Assembly: GCF_913058315.1 (NCBI RefSeq)
Contig: NZ_CAJXQY010000026.1
Coordinates: 1-43,525, forward strand
Direction of reading: 5' to 3'
Source: an uncultured Alteromonas sp.
GTDB taxonomy: Bacteria > Pseudomonadota > Gammaproteobacteria > Enterobacterales > Alteromonadaceae
Length of the DNA stretch: 43,525 nucleotides
Below are positions 8,466 through 15,611 of this stretch, piece after piece. Below the pieces are notes generated by a model, which saw only the letters and a list, made by a program, of their open reading frames with translations, ran no database searches and was not told the DNA's origin. How positions within the stretch are numbered: position 1 is the first letter of the stretch; every line of letters begins with the position of its first letter. Both the position numbers and the translations under genes were made by a program.

Positions 8466-8741
8466 ATGTCAAAAGTTACATTAAAGGGGTTTATTTTAGT
8501 GCCTGCGGCAGATCTTGAAGTGGTAAAGCAGGCGTTGGTAAAGCATAAACAGCTGACGCTTGAAGAGCCTGGCTGCATTACCTTTAATGTTGTCGAAAAT
8601 GAATGCGATCCGCTTCGTTTTGATGTGTATGAAGAGTTCACGAGTCAAAGCGCTTTTGAGCAACATCAGCACAGAGTAAGAGATTCTGACTGGGGCAAGG
8701 TTACCGTGAATGTAGAACGTCATTATCAAATTTTTAAATAA
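8466..8741 (+). CDS. Antibiotic biosynthesis monooxygenase (ABM) domain protein
   Basis: A 91-residue single-domain protein with the dimeric ferredoxin-like fold typical of ABM/YgiN-type proteins. It contains FILVPAADLEVVKQALVKH, EEPGCITFNVVENE and FDVYEEFTSQSAFEQHQ, which correspond to the family core E-(P/A)GC-x-x-(F/Y) and the E(x)(Y/F)xxxxAFxxH signature. Members are cofactor-free monooxygenases or heme/quinone-acting proteins; the substrate here cannot be read. The frame is open upstream for 58 more codons, but the domain starts at ATG 8466 with AGAGAA upstream, so I use that start. Confidence 0.82.
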   Translation: MSKVTLKGFILVPAADLEVVKQALVKHKQLTLEEPGCITFNVVENECDPLRFDVYEEFTSQSAFEQHQHRVRDSDWGKVTVNVERHYQIFK

Positions 8742-9051
8742 ACTGTCGTTTCTTCACTTTCCTGGCAACCGTTCCAAAGCATCGTAACTATCTTCCAAAC
8801 AAGTTCGATAAACCCATACATAACAACATTTTGTAAGAATTTTTGTGGTCTTCACAAAGCAGAATTAAAAGTTGATATAGTCTGCTGAAATAATCACGTT
8901 ACTCAGCCTGTCTTTTTAACAACAGTGTCTGAAAGTCCTGCGTGTGGCCTGGCTCTTGAGAGTCTTAAAAATCCTATCGCGCCTCATGGCGTGATAATGT
9001 CAGGCCATTTTCATTGCCGCTCAGGAGAGTATATTTTAAAAGGAGTTTTAA
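8742..9051 (+). promoter_or_regulatory. 310-base leader before the esterase gene with nested inverted repeats
   Basis: No gene is seen here. A near-perfect inverted repeat TATCGCGCC/GGCGTGATA (8975-8983 and 8988-8996, 4-base loop, one mismatch) is enclosed by a second pair TGGCCTG/CAGGCCA (8945-8951 and 9001-9007), with CTCTTGAGAG between the left arms. This could be a structured 5' leader or paired operators. TTGATA near 8873 is a possible promoter element. AAAAGGAG at about 9040-9047 is the ribosome binding site of the next gene. Confidence 0.45.
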
Positions 9052-9963
9052 GTGAAAGTCTTTAAATGGCTGTTATCGTCTGTCCTTCTCATCGCCATTG
9101 TAGTTGTGGCCGCTGGCTACCTGTATCTGTACGTACTGCCTACCGGGCCAGAAATAACACCAGCAAAACCTATTCCCGCAGGTAAAGACAGCTTCGTCAT
9201 TAACGCTTATAAACATACCGATCGCAAAACTATTAGAGTCTGGACATACAAACCAGCAAAGTGGACCCCTGCAGATCCGGTACTGTTTGTTATGCATGGC
9301 ATGGGCAGAAATGCGGAGGATTATCTCGATGCATGGACAGAGCTTGCCGAGCAGAAAGGAATGATGCTGGTTGCCCCGGAATTTGCCAGTAAGTTCTATC
9401 GGGTCATTACGAATGACTATCAGGAAGGTAATTTAGAGAGTTATTTTGGGTGGCAAAACCCCAAAAGTGAGTGGGCTTTTACCGTGGTAGAAAATGTTTT
9501 TGACCATGTGAATAACGTAAACGGGCTTTCTCTTGATGGTTACCATATCTTCGGGCATTCGGCCGGCGGTCAGTTTGTTCAGCGCATGGTGGCTATGAAG
9601 CCGCAATCCCGGATTAAAACAGCCATCGCAGCCAACGCCGGCACGTATTCGTTTATGGATGACATGATGCCTTACCCTTATGGGCTGGCTACAGTGCACA
9701 AAGATCTGCAAGGTTCATTTGCAAAGCATCTGGTGGTGCTCCTTGGTGAGTTGGACAACAATGCCCAACAAGGGCGACTCGACCAAACCGGCAATGCCAT
9801 GGAGCAGGGCACCAACCGGTTAGAACGAGGAACAAATTTTTTCCATTCCTCGCAACAGGTAGCCGCGAGGCAGGGCCTTTATTTTAACTGGCAGATACAG
9901 CTTGTGCCTGATGTCGGCCATGAGTATAAACGGATGTCTGAGGCGGCGGCAAAGCTCCTTTGA
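9052..9963 (+). CDS. Membrane-anchored alpha/beta hydrolase (PHB depolymerase/esterase-like)
   Basis: A 303-residue serine hydrolase with an N-terminal membrane anchor or uncleaved signal (residues 5-27), so the enzyme domain should face the periplasm. The alpha/beta hydrolase fold shows the oxyanion strand VLFVMHGMGRNAEDY (79-91), the nucleophile elbow GHSAGG with S170, and a C-terminal histidine H290 in DVGHEYKRM; the acid is probably D235 in LLGELDNN. The closest families are the LpqC/polyhydroxybutyrate depolymerase-like esterases. The start is GTG, chosen because AAAAGGAG precedes it and the signal segment follows directly. It is preceded by an unusually long structured leader. Confidence 0.8.
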   Translation: MKVFKWLLSSVLLIAIVVVAAGYLYLYVLPTGPEITPAKPIPAGKDSFVINAYKHTDRKTIRVWTYKPAKWTPADPVLFVMHGMGRNAEDYLDAWTELAEQKGMMLVAPEFASKFYRVITNDYQEGNLESYFGWQNPKSEWAFTVVENVFDHVNNVNGLSLDGYHIFGHSAGGQFVQRMVAMKPQSRIKTAIAANAGTYSFMDDMMPYPYGLATVHKDLQGSFAKHLVVLLGELDNNAQQGRLDQTGNAMEQGTNRLERGTNFFHSSQQVAARQGLYFNWQIQLVPDVGHEYKRMSEAAAKLL

Positions 9964-10011
9964 ACAAGGTGTTGACGATGCGCTCAGCCGCTGGCCATTA
10001 ATGGAGAAAAC

Positions 10012-10500
10012 ATGAGTAGTCCGGGCAAGCTGTTCTTTTTCTGCGGCAAGATGGGCGCGGGTAAATCCACCCGTTCCAGACTTATTGCGAAAGCAAATAA
10101 CGCGGTGGTGATTTCAGAAGATGATTGGCTTACAGCACATTACCCTGAGCTGATTCAAACCTTTGACGATTACATCAAATACTCAGCGCTTATCCGGCCG
10201 TTTGTTAAAAGCCATGTACAGGGTTTACTTAACATAGGCGGTAACGTTGTGATGGATTTTCCTGCCAACACTGTAAAACAAAGAGCCTGGTTTACATCGC
10301 TGTGTACCGAAACACACAGTGAACACGAACTCTGGTTTTTAGATGTTTCTGATGAACACTGCTTAGCACAAATTGCTCAACGTCGCGTTGAACAGCCGCA
10401 AAGAGCTAAATTTGATACAGAAGCAGTATTTCATCAGGTTACCCGGTATTTTGAAGCGCCTGCTGCCAGCGAGAATCTCAATATAGTGCGCGTGACATGA
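10012..10500 (+). CDS. P-loop AAA_33-type ATPase/kinase
   Basis: A 162-residue cytoplasmic protein with a Walker A loop GKMGAGKST at 12-20 and the small-molecule-kinase-like fold of AAA_33 proteins (chloramphenicol phosphotransferase, zeta-toxin and tRNA-kinase relatives). After the P-loop come ISEDDWL (about 35-41), VVMDFPANTVKQR and LWFLDVSDEHCLAQIAQRR; the paired Arg in the last segment is typical of the lid. The substrate is unknown. GGAG eight bases upstream supports the start. It follows the esterase by 48 bases and may share its transcript. Confidence 0.75.
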   Translation: MSSPGKLFFFCGKMGAGKSTRSRLIAKANNAVVISEDDWLTAHYPELIQTFDDYIKYSALIRPFVKSHVQGLLNIGGNVVMDFPANTVKQRAWFTSLCTETHSEHELWFLDVSDEHCLAQIAQRRVEQPQRAKFDTEAVFHQVTRYFEAPAASENLNIVRVT

Positions 10501-10560
10501 TACGACTATACGTTGGCAGTTTTGTAACCCATGACGTTATATATTTTAAGGTTTAGAACA

Positions 10561-10875
10561 ATGAATAAAATTCTGTTCGCGTTAGCGATTACATTCATTT
10601 CCTTTTCGTCTTTATCAGCAACCAGCAGATATGACATGGTGGCGAAAGAGTATGAAAAGATTGCGCTTAAGGCTAATGTGGTAGAAAGCGCAAAAATGCA
10701 GGGCGTATGCCTGGTGCAGTTAAAAGAACTGACGTTCAAAAAGAAAAATGAATTTGATCCGATCTCTGAATGGGTAAACTATCGTTCGGTATCTTTACTC
10801 GAACAATATTCTCCGTGCGAGGTACTTATTATGTTAGAAGTGGCAAACGATATGATCAGGAATGAAAAGCAGTAA
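10561..10875 (+). CDS. Small secreted protein, unknown
   Basis: A 104-residue protein with a clear Sec signal peptide (MNKILFALAITFISFSSLSA), predicted to be cleaved after residue 20. The mature part is about 84 residues, helical and charged, with two cysteines (GVCLVQL and SPCEVL) that could form a disulfide. An in-frame ATG at 10531 would put ten polar residues before the signal peptide, so I choose 10561. The family is not recognised. Confidence 0.6.
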   Translation: MNKILFALAITFISFSSLSATSRYDMVAKEYEKIALKANVVESAKMQGVCLVQLKELTFKKKNEFDPISEWVNYRSVSLLEQYSPCEVLIMLEVANDMIRNEKQ

Positions 10876-10923
10876 ACAGATGGATTTACTTCTGAACAAG
10901 CGCTTACGGGTTAGAAAATAACC

Positions 10924-11388
10924 GTGGAAATTGTACTTATTCCGTTGGGCATTATCGCTTTCTTTTTGTATTTACCTTTTGGTCTGGCTAAATGGACTGC
11001 GTCTGAAAAATCACAGAATGCGCATTTTGCGAGTGGTTTAAAGGCCGCATTGCCTCAGTTAAGAAGTTTTCTGGGGATCAGCTTAATGCCATTGTTAGCC
11101 ATCATCTGGAGTTACAATGCGTTTGGTAATCAGTATTTATGCGCGGCTATCTTTTCTGTGACATTTTATGCGCTGGTGTTTATGCATAGGGAGACTCAGG
11201 CGTGCTTTAAGACGTTCAGGCAGTTTCGATATATTACCCATGGTTATGTGGTAACGGGATTATTGGTTTGCTTGTTTGTTTTTAATTTCTTTGGCGGCCT
11301 GATTTTAATACTCGCTTGTTTGTATTGGTTTTTACAGTGTTTGATATTTCTGGGTAAAGCAGCCAGGGTGGATCATATTGACCGCTAG
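10924..11388 (+). CDS. Four-helix membrane protein, unknown
   Basis: A 154-residue protein with hydrophobic segments at about 2-22, 48-64, 68-86 and 108-143 and a basic C terminus. GTG 10924 is the first possible start after an in-frame stop. It lacks a clear Shine-Dalgarno sequence and sits at the foot of a hairpin (GGTTA gaaaa TAACC at 10909-10923), so the true start is uncertain. No family is recognised. Confidence 0.5.
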   Translation: MEIVLIPLGIIAFFLYLPFGLAKWTASEKSQNAHFASGLKAALPQLRSFLGISLMPLLAIIWSYNAFGNQYLCAAIFSVTFYALVFMHRETQACFKTFRQFRYITHGYVVTGLLVCLFVFNFFGGLILILACLYWFLQCLIFLGKAARVDHIDR

Positions 11389-11449
11389 CCATACGGCCAC
11401 GGCAAGATGGCCAATTTTAACTAAGGAAAGATTTAATTAAGGACAAAAA

Positions 11450-11836
11450 ATGGTAGTCATTTACGGAATTAACAAACATCTCAACCCGATAAAGCGTGAA
11501 TTGTCTGATGCTATCCACGGCTGTATGCAATCGGTGTTAGGCATGCCTGAAGGTAAGCGGGCCCACCGCTTCGTGCCATTAACAGAAAGTGATTTTTTCT
11601 ATCCGGAGGGCAGAACCGAGGCGTACACCGTAATCGAAATTAATATGATGAGTGGCAGAACACCGGCAACACAAAAAGCGATGATTAAAGCGTTATTCAC
11701 GACCATTTCATCCACACTGGGTATTTCGCCTGTCGATATTGAAATTACCATCAAGGAACAGGAAAAGTATCAGTGGGGGTTTCGTGGTATGACGGGTGAT
11801 GAAGCCATTGATTTGCAATACAAGGTAGATATTTAA
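11450..11836 (+). CDS. Tautomerase-family protein lacking Pro1
   Basis: A 128-residue protein resembling the longer 4-oxalocrotonate tautomerase/MIF-like proteins found in many proteobacteria: YGINKHLNPIKRELSDAIHGC, RAHRFVPL, YTVIEINMMSGR, KALFTTISSTLGI and a closing YQWGFRGMTGDEAIDLQYKVDI. These proteins normally use the N-terminal proline, exposed after Met removal, as catalytic base. Here residue 2 is Val, so classical tautomerase chemistry is doubtful. AAGGA lies nine bases before the ATG. The function could be degenerate or changed. Confidence 0.75.
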   Translation: MVVIYGINKHLNPIKRELSDAIHGCMQSVLGMPEGKRAHRFVPLTESDFFYPEGRTEAYTVIEINMMSGRTPATQKAMIKALFTTISSTLGISPVDIEITIKEQEKYQWGFRGMTGDEAIDLQYKVDI

Positions 11837-11889
11837 GATTCGCAGGCGGTGTATGCACTGTGGTGTTGGCTTCAAAATAGAGGATTGGT

Positions 11890-12246
11890 GTGTTTGTACT
11901 ATTGTTTTTAGTCGCTAGTTTTGCCGGCGATTTTATAGGTTTCCGGATTACCCTGAGATTACTGAATGTAACTGAACAGCTCAATAAACGCAGCCTGGTG
12001 CTTACTCTGGCTTTTCTGACGATTCAGATAATGTCGGGAATAGTGATTCAGATTTCAGGTCTTGTTGAGCCTGCCGGTGCAGTGTTATCGATAGTTGTAT
12101 TCAGCTTTGTGCTAAGAAAATTTTTAGTTTTAAAGCTCTGGCAGTTAATCGTTATTCCGATTGGGGTTTCTTTGCTGTCGTCGCTTATACTGGCGCTGTC
12201 GCTGTTAACCTATATAAGTATTTTCGAGTCAGTTTCGCTGAGCTAA
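11890..12246 (+). CDS. Small membrane protein, unknown
   Basis: A 118-residue very hydrophobic protein with four likely membrane helices (about 1-20, 33-58, 62-78 and 85-112). GTG 11890 follows AGAGG at a suitable distance. No motif or family is recognised. It lies 53 bases after the tautomerase-like gene in the same-strand array. Confidence 0.5.
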   Translation: MFVLLFLVASFAGDFIGFRITLRLLNVTEQLNKRSLVLTLAFLTIQIMSGIVIQISGLVEPAGAVLSIVVFSFVLRKFLVLKLWQLIVIPIGVSLLSSLILALSLLTYISIFESVSLS

Positions 12247-12345
12247 TCAAACGGTAATTGGTAATCAATACTGTAGGGCAGTGTTATAACCGTTAAAACC
12301 GTGTTTAGCTATACGACTCAATCGGGTTGAAAAGGATTATTTGGC
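12247..12345 (+). other. Intergenic inverted repeats
   Basis: AACGGT (12249-12254) pairs with ACCGTT (12292-12297), enclosing a smaller ACTG/CAGT pair. This is a hairpin-capable spacer of the kind seen between cassette-like genes, but the ends do not match canonical attC core sites and there is no U-tract for a terminator. Confidence 0.3.
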
Positions 12346-12558
12346 ATGAAAGTATTTGTTACTTTCCTGATCGTCATGGTGATTATTGAAAACCTCGCCG
12401 GGATGATGGGGGTCGCTTTTTTTGATATCTCCATCTTTACTATTTCCACTTTACCCGACCTGTTTCACTATGCCACAAAGCTCATGGTTTTAGTGATTGT
12501 TTACCTGATGATCGATAAGATATTTAGCGCGTTAAATAAAACAAAACCGACAGTATAG
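12346..12558 (+). CDS. Small two-helix membrane protein, unknown
   Basis: A 70-residue protein with two hydrophobic segments (about 3-28 and 43-60) and a basic C-terminal tail (SALNKTKPTV). AAAGGA lies about ten bases upstream of the ATG. The family is not recognised. Confidence 0.45.
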   Translation: MKVFVTFLIVMVIIENLAGMMGVAFFDISIFTISTLPDLFHYATKLMVLVIVYLMIDKIFSALNKTKPTV

Positions 12559-12590
12559 TCGCAGCTAAACAGGGAGTGCCAACGGGCGTT

Positions 12591-12885
12591 ATGAGTGGCC
12601 ATCAGTTGAAACAACATATTCGGGTACAACATAACCGGGTGCGATTAAGCTTTCCCTCAATTGTGAAAATATTCGCGGTGTTTGCGATATCTCTCGATCT
12701 ATTTTTTAGCTGTTTTTATTTATTGTTCTTATTGTTAGGCATTGAAGCGCCAGCGCCTTGGTTTTTTTTTCATTGCCTTGTTGGCTATGCCGCTTCTTTT
12801 TATACTATTTGGAACATTAGGATACCCGTTCTTTGCCTTGCTAAATCGGGTTCGGGGTGGTTTGTTTTTTAACGGTGTTACATGA
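12591..12885 (+). pseudogene. Small membrane protein gene frameshifted at a T9 tract
   Basis: The frame from ATG 12591 encodes a basic N terminus, one membrane helix (FAVFAISLDLFFSC...) and then PAPWFFF at the run of nine T's (12762-12770). After that the frame gives an implausible tail, ...CLAKSGSGWFVF, ending at 12872. Reading with one T fewer gives a coherent second helix and tail, IALLAMPLLFILFGTLG then YPFFALLNRVRGGLFFNGVT, ending at TGA 12883-12885. Either the run is mis-called or the gene is switched by slippage. An upstream GTG at 12576 overlaps the only AGGGAG and is less likely as the start. Confidence 0.65.
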
Positions 12886-13032
12886 AAAAGATGCCTCCGT
12901 CCGCAAGTCATAAAGGTTATCTAACCGAGCGGTATTTATTCGCTGTCGGGGAACTGTCGGCTGGTTGTCGTTACCCACGGAGCCCCGGTGGTGTATAGTG
13001 TTACGGCATTCACAACAAAAAAGAGAATAACA

Positions 13033-13539
13033 GTGAAATCATTAAGACTTACCCGGCATTGGTCGCAGGAGCAACTGGCGCAATTAAGCCATTTAAACGT
13101 GCGAACAATCCAACGGGTTGAAAAGGGCGAGGGCGCTGGTTTGGAAACGCTCAAATCGCTGGCATCCGTGTTTGAAATTTCTGTGGATGAGCTCAAAGCC
13201 GCGATTGAGCGTGATAACCCGTCTCAAAGTGAAGGCGGTTTAAGCTCTGAAAACAGTAAAGGAAGACATGAACAGGCAAAGGCAAAAGTAAAAGCGATTA
13301 AATATTTTTATGCCTTTTCGGCTTTTTTAATTACGGTATTTGTAGCGTTTATGCTGCCTAATTATAACGGTGGCGAGAATACCGGCCCGTTAATTGTGGT
13401 CTTTATATCGTTTGGTATGCTGATCGCTGGCTTTGCGATTTATGTATTTGAGCCCTTTGGTGAAAATTGGGAAAAAGCCAAAGTCTCGAAATTAGTTGAG
13501 CAACAAAGTGAGCAACGTCGCCTGGATAACGAGCATTAA
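13033..13539 (+). CDS. Membrane-linked XRE-family HTH regulator
   Basis: A 168-residue protein with an N-terminal helix-turn-helix (about 1-57: LRLTRHWSQEQLAQLS, then LNVRTIQRVEKGEG and LETLKSLASVFEISVDEL). A charged linker leads to two membrane helices (about 89-108 and 116-138) and a charged tail. Such HTH plus two-helix proteins are often repressors tied to the membrane. I chose GTG 13033 since the HTH domain begins there with MKSLRLT and AAGAGAA precedes it; an in-frame GTG at 12988 would add 15 unlikely residues. A possible promoter (TTACCC, 17 bases, TATAGT) lies just upstream, consistent with its own transcription. Its targets are unknown. Confidence 0.75.
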   Translation: MKSLRLTRHWSQEQLAQLSHLNVRTIQRVEKGEGAGLETLKSLASVFEISVDELKAAIERDNPSQSEGGLSSENSKGRHEQAKAKVKAIKYFYAFSAFLITVFVAFMLPNYNGGENTGPLIVVFISFGMLIAGFAIYVFEPFGENWEKAKVSKLVEQQSEQRRLDNEH

Positions 13540-13592
13540 TTAATAGCGCTACTTCAGGCCGTCACAAACTGATAAGGAAGTATCAGCAGGCA

Positions 13593-14144
13593 ATGGAAAT
13601 TATTTTAGTACGTCATGGTCGTCCACAAAAGGCAGTCAATACATTACTCAATGCCGCCGGGTTTGCGAACTGGGTAAAAAACTACAATCACTCTTTGGTT
13701 GCAGAGCATAGCCTGCCATGTCACCTGAGCCAGGCTAAGTATAAAAATTATTATCGGGTTTCAAGCGATCTGCCACGTGCCGTGCATAGTTGCTTAATTT
13801 TTTCGGGGTGTCAGCCTCACTATCAGTCAAAACTATTTCGAGAGATGGACATTCCCCGCTATAAGCTGCCTTTTACCATAAGGGCATGGAGCTGGGTTTA
13901 TCTGAACCGGGGGTTATGGATGCTGGGTAAAAAGGGGCACTTCGAGTCGTACCTGAACGCCCGGCGGCGTGCACGGCAAGCGGCGAGTGAGATTCTCAGT
14001 CTTGCTCAGCAACACGATAAAATAATTGTATTTTCACATGGTTATTTAATCCTCCATATAAGAAAGTATCTTCGCCAATGGGGGCTTATTCAAACCCGGA
14101 AATCCAATAACTACTGGGGTATTTCGGCCTTTAAAGATGAATAA
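13593..14144 (+). CDS. Histidine phosphatase (phosphoglycerate-mutase-like) protein
   Basis: A 183-residue cytoplasmic protein of the histidine phosphatase superfamily. The phospho-acceptor motif LVRHGRP (H8) opens the chain, SSDLPRAVHSC gives the second arginine, and the C-terminal catalytic histidine is in IIVFSHGYLI. The middle region is basic and atypical. The substrate is unknown. The Shine-Dalgarno-like AAGGAAG lies within the loop of a perfect hairpin CTGATA/TATCAG (13569-13586), which may affect translation. Confidence 0.78.
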   Translation: MEIILVRHGRPQKAVNTLLNAAGFANWVKNYNHSLVAEHSLPCHLSQAKYKNYYRVSSDLPRAVHSCLIFSGCQPHYQSKLFREMDIPRYKLPFTIRAWSWVYLNRGLWMLGKKGHFESYLNARRRARQAASEILSLAQQHDKIIVFSHGYLILHIRKYLRQWGLIQTRKSNNYWGISAFKDE

Positions 14145-14190
14145 CAGTATTTGGTCTTTCGTCTGTGGTAGCCTGAGTTTAACCGGTGCG

Positions 14191-14214
14191 TTACCGGGCC
14201 CTGCCAGGGGGTAA
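14191..14214 (+). other. GC-rich hairpin before the DUF1428 gene
   Basis: TTACC (14191-14195) pairs with GGTAA (14210-14214) and CCCT (14199-14202) with AGGG (14206-14209), leaving a three-base bulge. A competing pair CCGGT/ACCGG (14183-14187, 14193-14197) overlaps it. No U-tract follows, so it is not a simple terminator. Confidence 0.4.
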
Positions 14215-14245
14215 TTGATAAATTAAAACAACAGAGGAAACCACC

Positions 14246-14602
14246 ATGACCTATGTCGATGGCTATGTAATCCCGGTGTCAGCAGCTGATAAAGACAAGT
14301 ATATTGAACAAGCGCAGAGGGCCGCGAGCGTCTTTAAGGAGCATGGGGCTATCGAAATTTATGAGAACTGGGGAGATGATGTTCCTGAAGGCGAAGTCAC
14401 CTCATTTTATAAAGCCGTGCAATGTAAAGAAGGCGAAGTCGTGGTGTTTTCGTGGGCAGTATGGCCATCCAAAGAAGCCCGGGATGAAGGCTGGAAGGCG
14501 CTTATGGAGGATCCCAGAATGAAGCCCGATCCGGATAACCCTATGCCATTTGACGGTAAACGTCTAATCTACGGTGGGTTTTCAACTATCATTCACGCGT
14601 AA
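14246..14602 (+). CDS. ybaA: DUF1428 family protein (YbaA)
   Basis: A 118-residue protein closely resembling E. coli YbaA throughout: MTYVDGYVIPV, VFKEHGAIEIYENWGDDVP, EVVVFSWAVWPSKEARDEG, MEDPRMKPDPDNPMPFDGKR and LIYGGFSTII. The fold is a dimeric alpha-beta (ferredoxin-like) barrel; the biological role is not established. Length is as usual for the family. AGAGGAAAC precedes the ATG. It sits alone among unrelated small genes. Confidence 0.9.
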   Translation: MTYVDGYVIPVSAADKDKYIEQAQRAASVFKEHGAIEIYENWGDDVPEGEVTSFYKAVQCKEGEVVVFSWAVWPSKEARDEGWKALMEDPRMKPDPDNPMPFDGKRLIYGGFSTIIHA

Positions 14603-14657
14603 AACCGTGTCAATGTGTAACCCCCCGGCCAATGGGTAAAAACGGAATTAAGGACAT

Positions 14658-15119
14658 ATGAATATTTGGAATACTAACCAACTGGCTACCGACCTGGCCT
14701 GTGAAGCCCTGAGTCAGAAGCAGAAAGTCCAGTACTATGTTGCCTGTTTTTATCTGCAGATAGCTTCGACGGTATTACCGATGTTTTTTCTGGGGTATTC
14801 GTATTATCTGAATATAGTCACTTTCACTTCCTTTATGGTCACACTGGTAGTGTTTCATCTTGGCGCGCTGAGAGTCTACCGGGCATGTTCTGGTTATAAG
14901 AAAGCCAGCGTTTTAGATACCATTGTGGTGTTAACATTGCCGGTAAGTATTAGAGTACAGATTGTTTACTGGCTGGCCTATGGGATAATTTCAATACTGT
15001 TGGCAGAACAACAGTCAGCGGCTTATATCTGGCTGATATACAGCTTTAGTGCCATGCCGGTCATGGTCTGGTTTCAGTTTTATCTTATCGAAAGGGCGGT
15101 TAATAAAAATTATGCTTAG
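14658..15119 (+). CDS. Four-helix membrane protein, unknown
   Basis: A 153-residue protein with a polar N terminus (about 25 residues) and four likely membrane helices (about 28-50, 53-72, 92-118 and 124-145). No motif is recognised. AAGGA lies six bases before ATG 14658. Its end overlaps the DUF3703 gene by eight bases, so the two are probably translationally coupled and may work together. Confidence 0.58.
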   Translation: MNIWNTNQLATDLACEALSQKQKVQYYVACFYLQIASTVLPMFFLGYSYYLNIVTFTSFMVTLVVFHLGALRVYRACSGYKKASVLDTIVVLTLPVSIRVQIVYWLAYGIISILLAEQQSAAYIWLIYSFSAMPVMVWFQFYLIERAVNKNYA

Positions 15120-15480
15120 CAGGTTTACCCGAAATATCACCAGCAGCGTACAGTCTGAATTGGCATTATCTGAATCCAATGAAGCGGCAGGGCGCTTTAA
15201 GACAGCTTTTAAGCATCTTGAGAATGCCCACGTATTGGGACAGTCATCTACCTGGTGGCATGTTCGGGTCCATTGGCTCATGTTACGCTGGGCGCTGCGT
15301 CATAAGGATGTTGGCGAATGCCTGGGGCAGCTTGTGCGAATAGTGGGGGCCGCCACAAAAACGGCTATTGGCCTGGTTCCGGTTGGTAACACGGGAGGGG
15401 CGGATATTAGTCCCTTTAAGCGCTTACCTTTAACTCCTGAACACCAGACTGCAATAGAAAAAGCACAGGGCGTTCAGTAA
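15112..15480 (+). CDS. DUF3703 family protein
   Basis: A 122-residue soluble protein. It contains the strongly conserved DUF3703 pattern: FKHLENAHVLGQSSTWWHVRVHW, MLRWALRHKDVGECLGQLVR, TAIGLVPVGNTGGADISPF. The many His and Trp residues and the ENAHVLGQ segment are typical, but the function of the family is not known. I use ATG 15112, which matches the usual family start; upstream codons of the same frame overlap the preceding membrane gene. AAAGGGCGG lies farther upstream than usual, which fits coupled translation. Confidence 0.85.
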   Translation: MLSRFTRNITSSVQSELALSESNEAAGRFKTAFKHLENAHVLGQSSTWWHVRVHWLMLRWALRHKDVGECLGQLVRIVGAATKTAIGLVPVGNTGGADISPFKRLPLTPEHQTAIEKAQGVQ

Positions 15481-15611
15481 ACGTTAGCCACTAACCGATG
15501 TGATAAAGAAAGATTGTTCTTTGTGCCGGGTCATAACGAGGCCAGCACCCGGCCAGAAGTATCCTTTGGCCCGTATTAGCGGGGCGTTCATGGTTGGAGT
15601 AATGATCAGAA

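Noticed and set aside
12882..12998. Small 38-codon open frame after the frameshifted membrane gene
   Set aside because: It has no ribosome binding site or recognisable composition and overlaps the repaired end of the membrane gene.
7374..15611. Integron attC sites between the small genes
   Set aside because: Single matches to RYYYAAC (for example GTTTAAC near 7980 and 14177, ATTTAAC near 7419) and GTTRRRY (GTTAAGC near 8430) exist, but none pair with a complementary partner at the right distance, and no integrase is present in the window.
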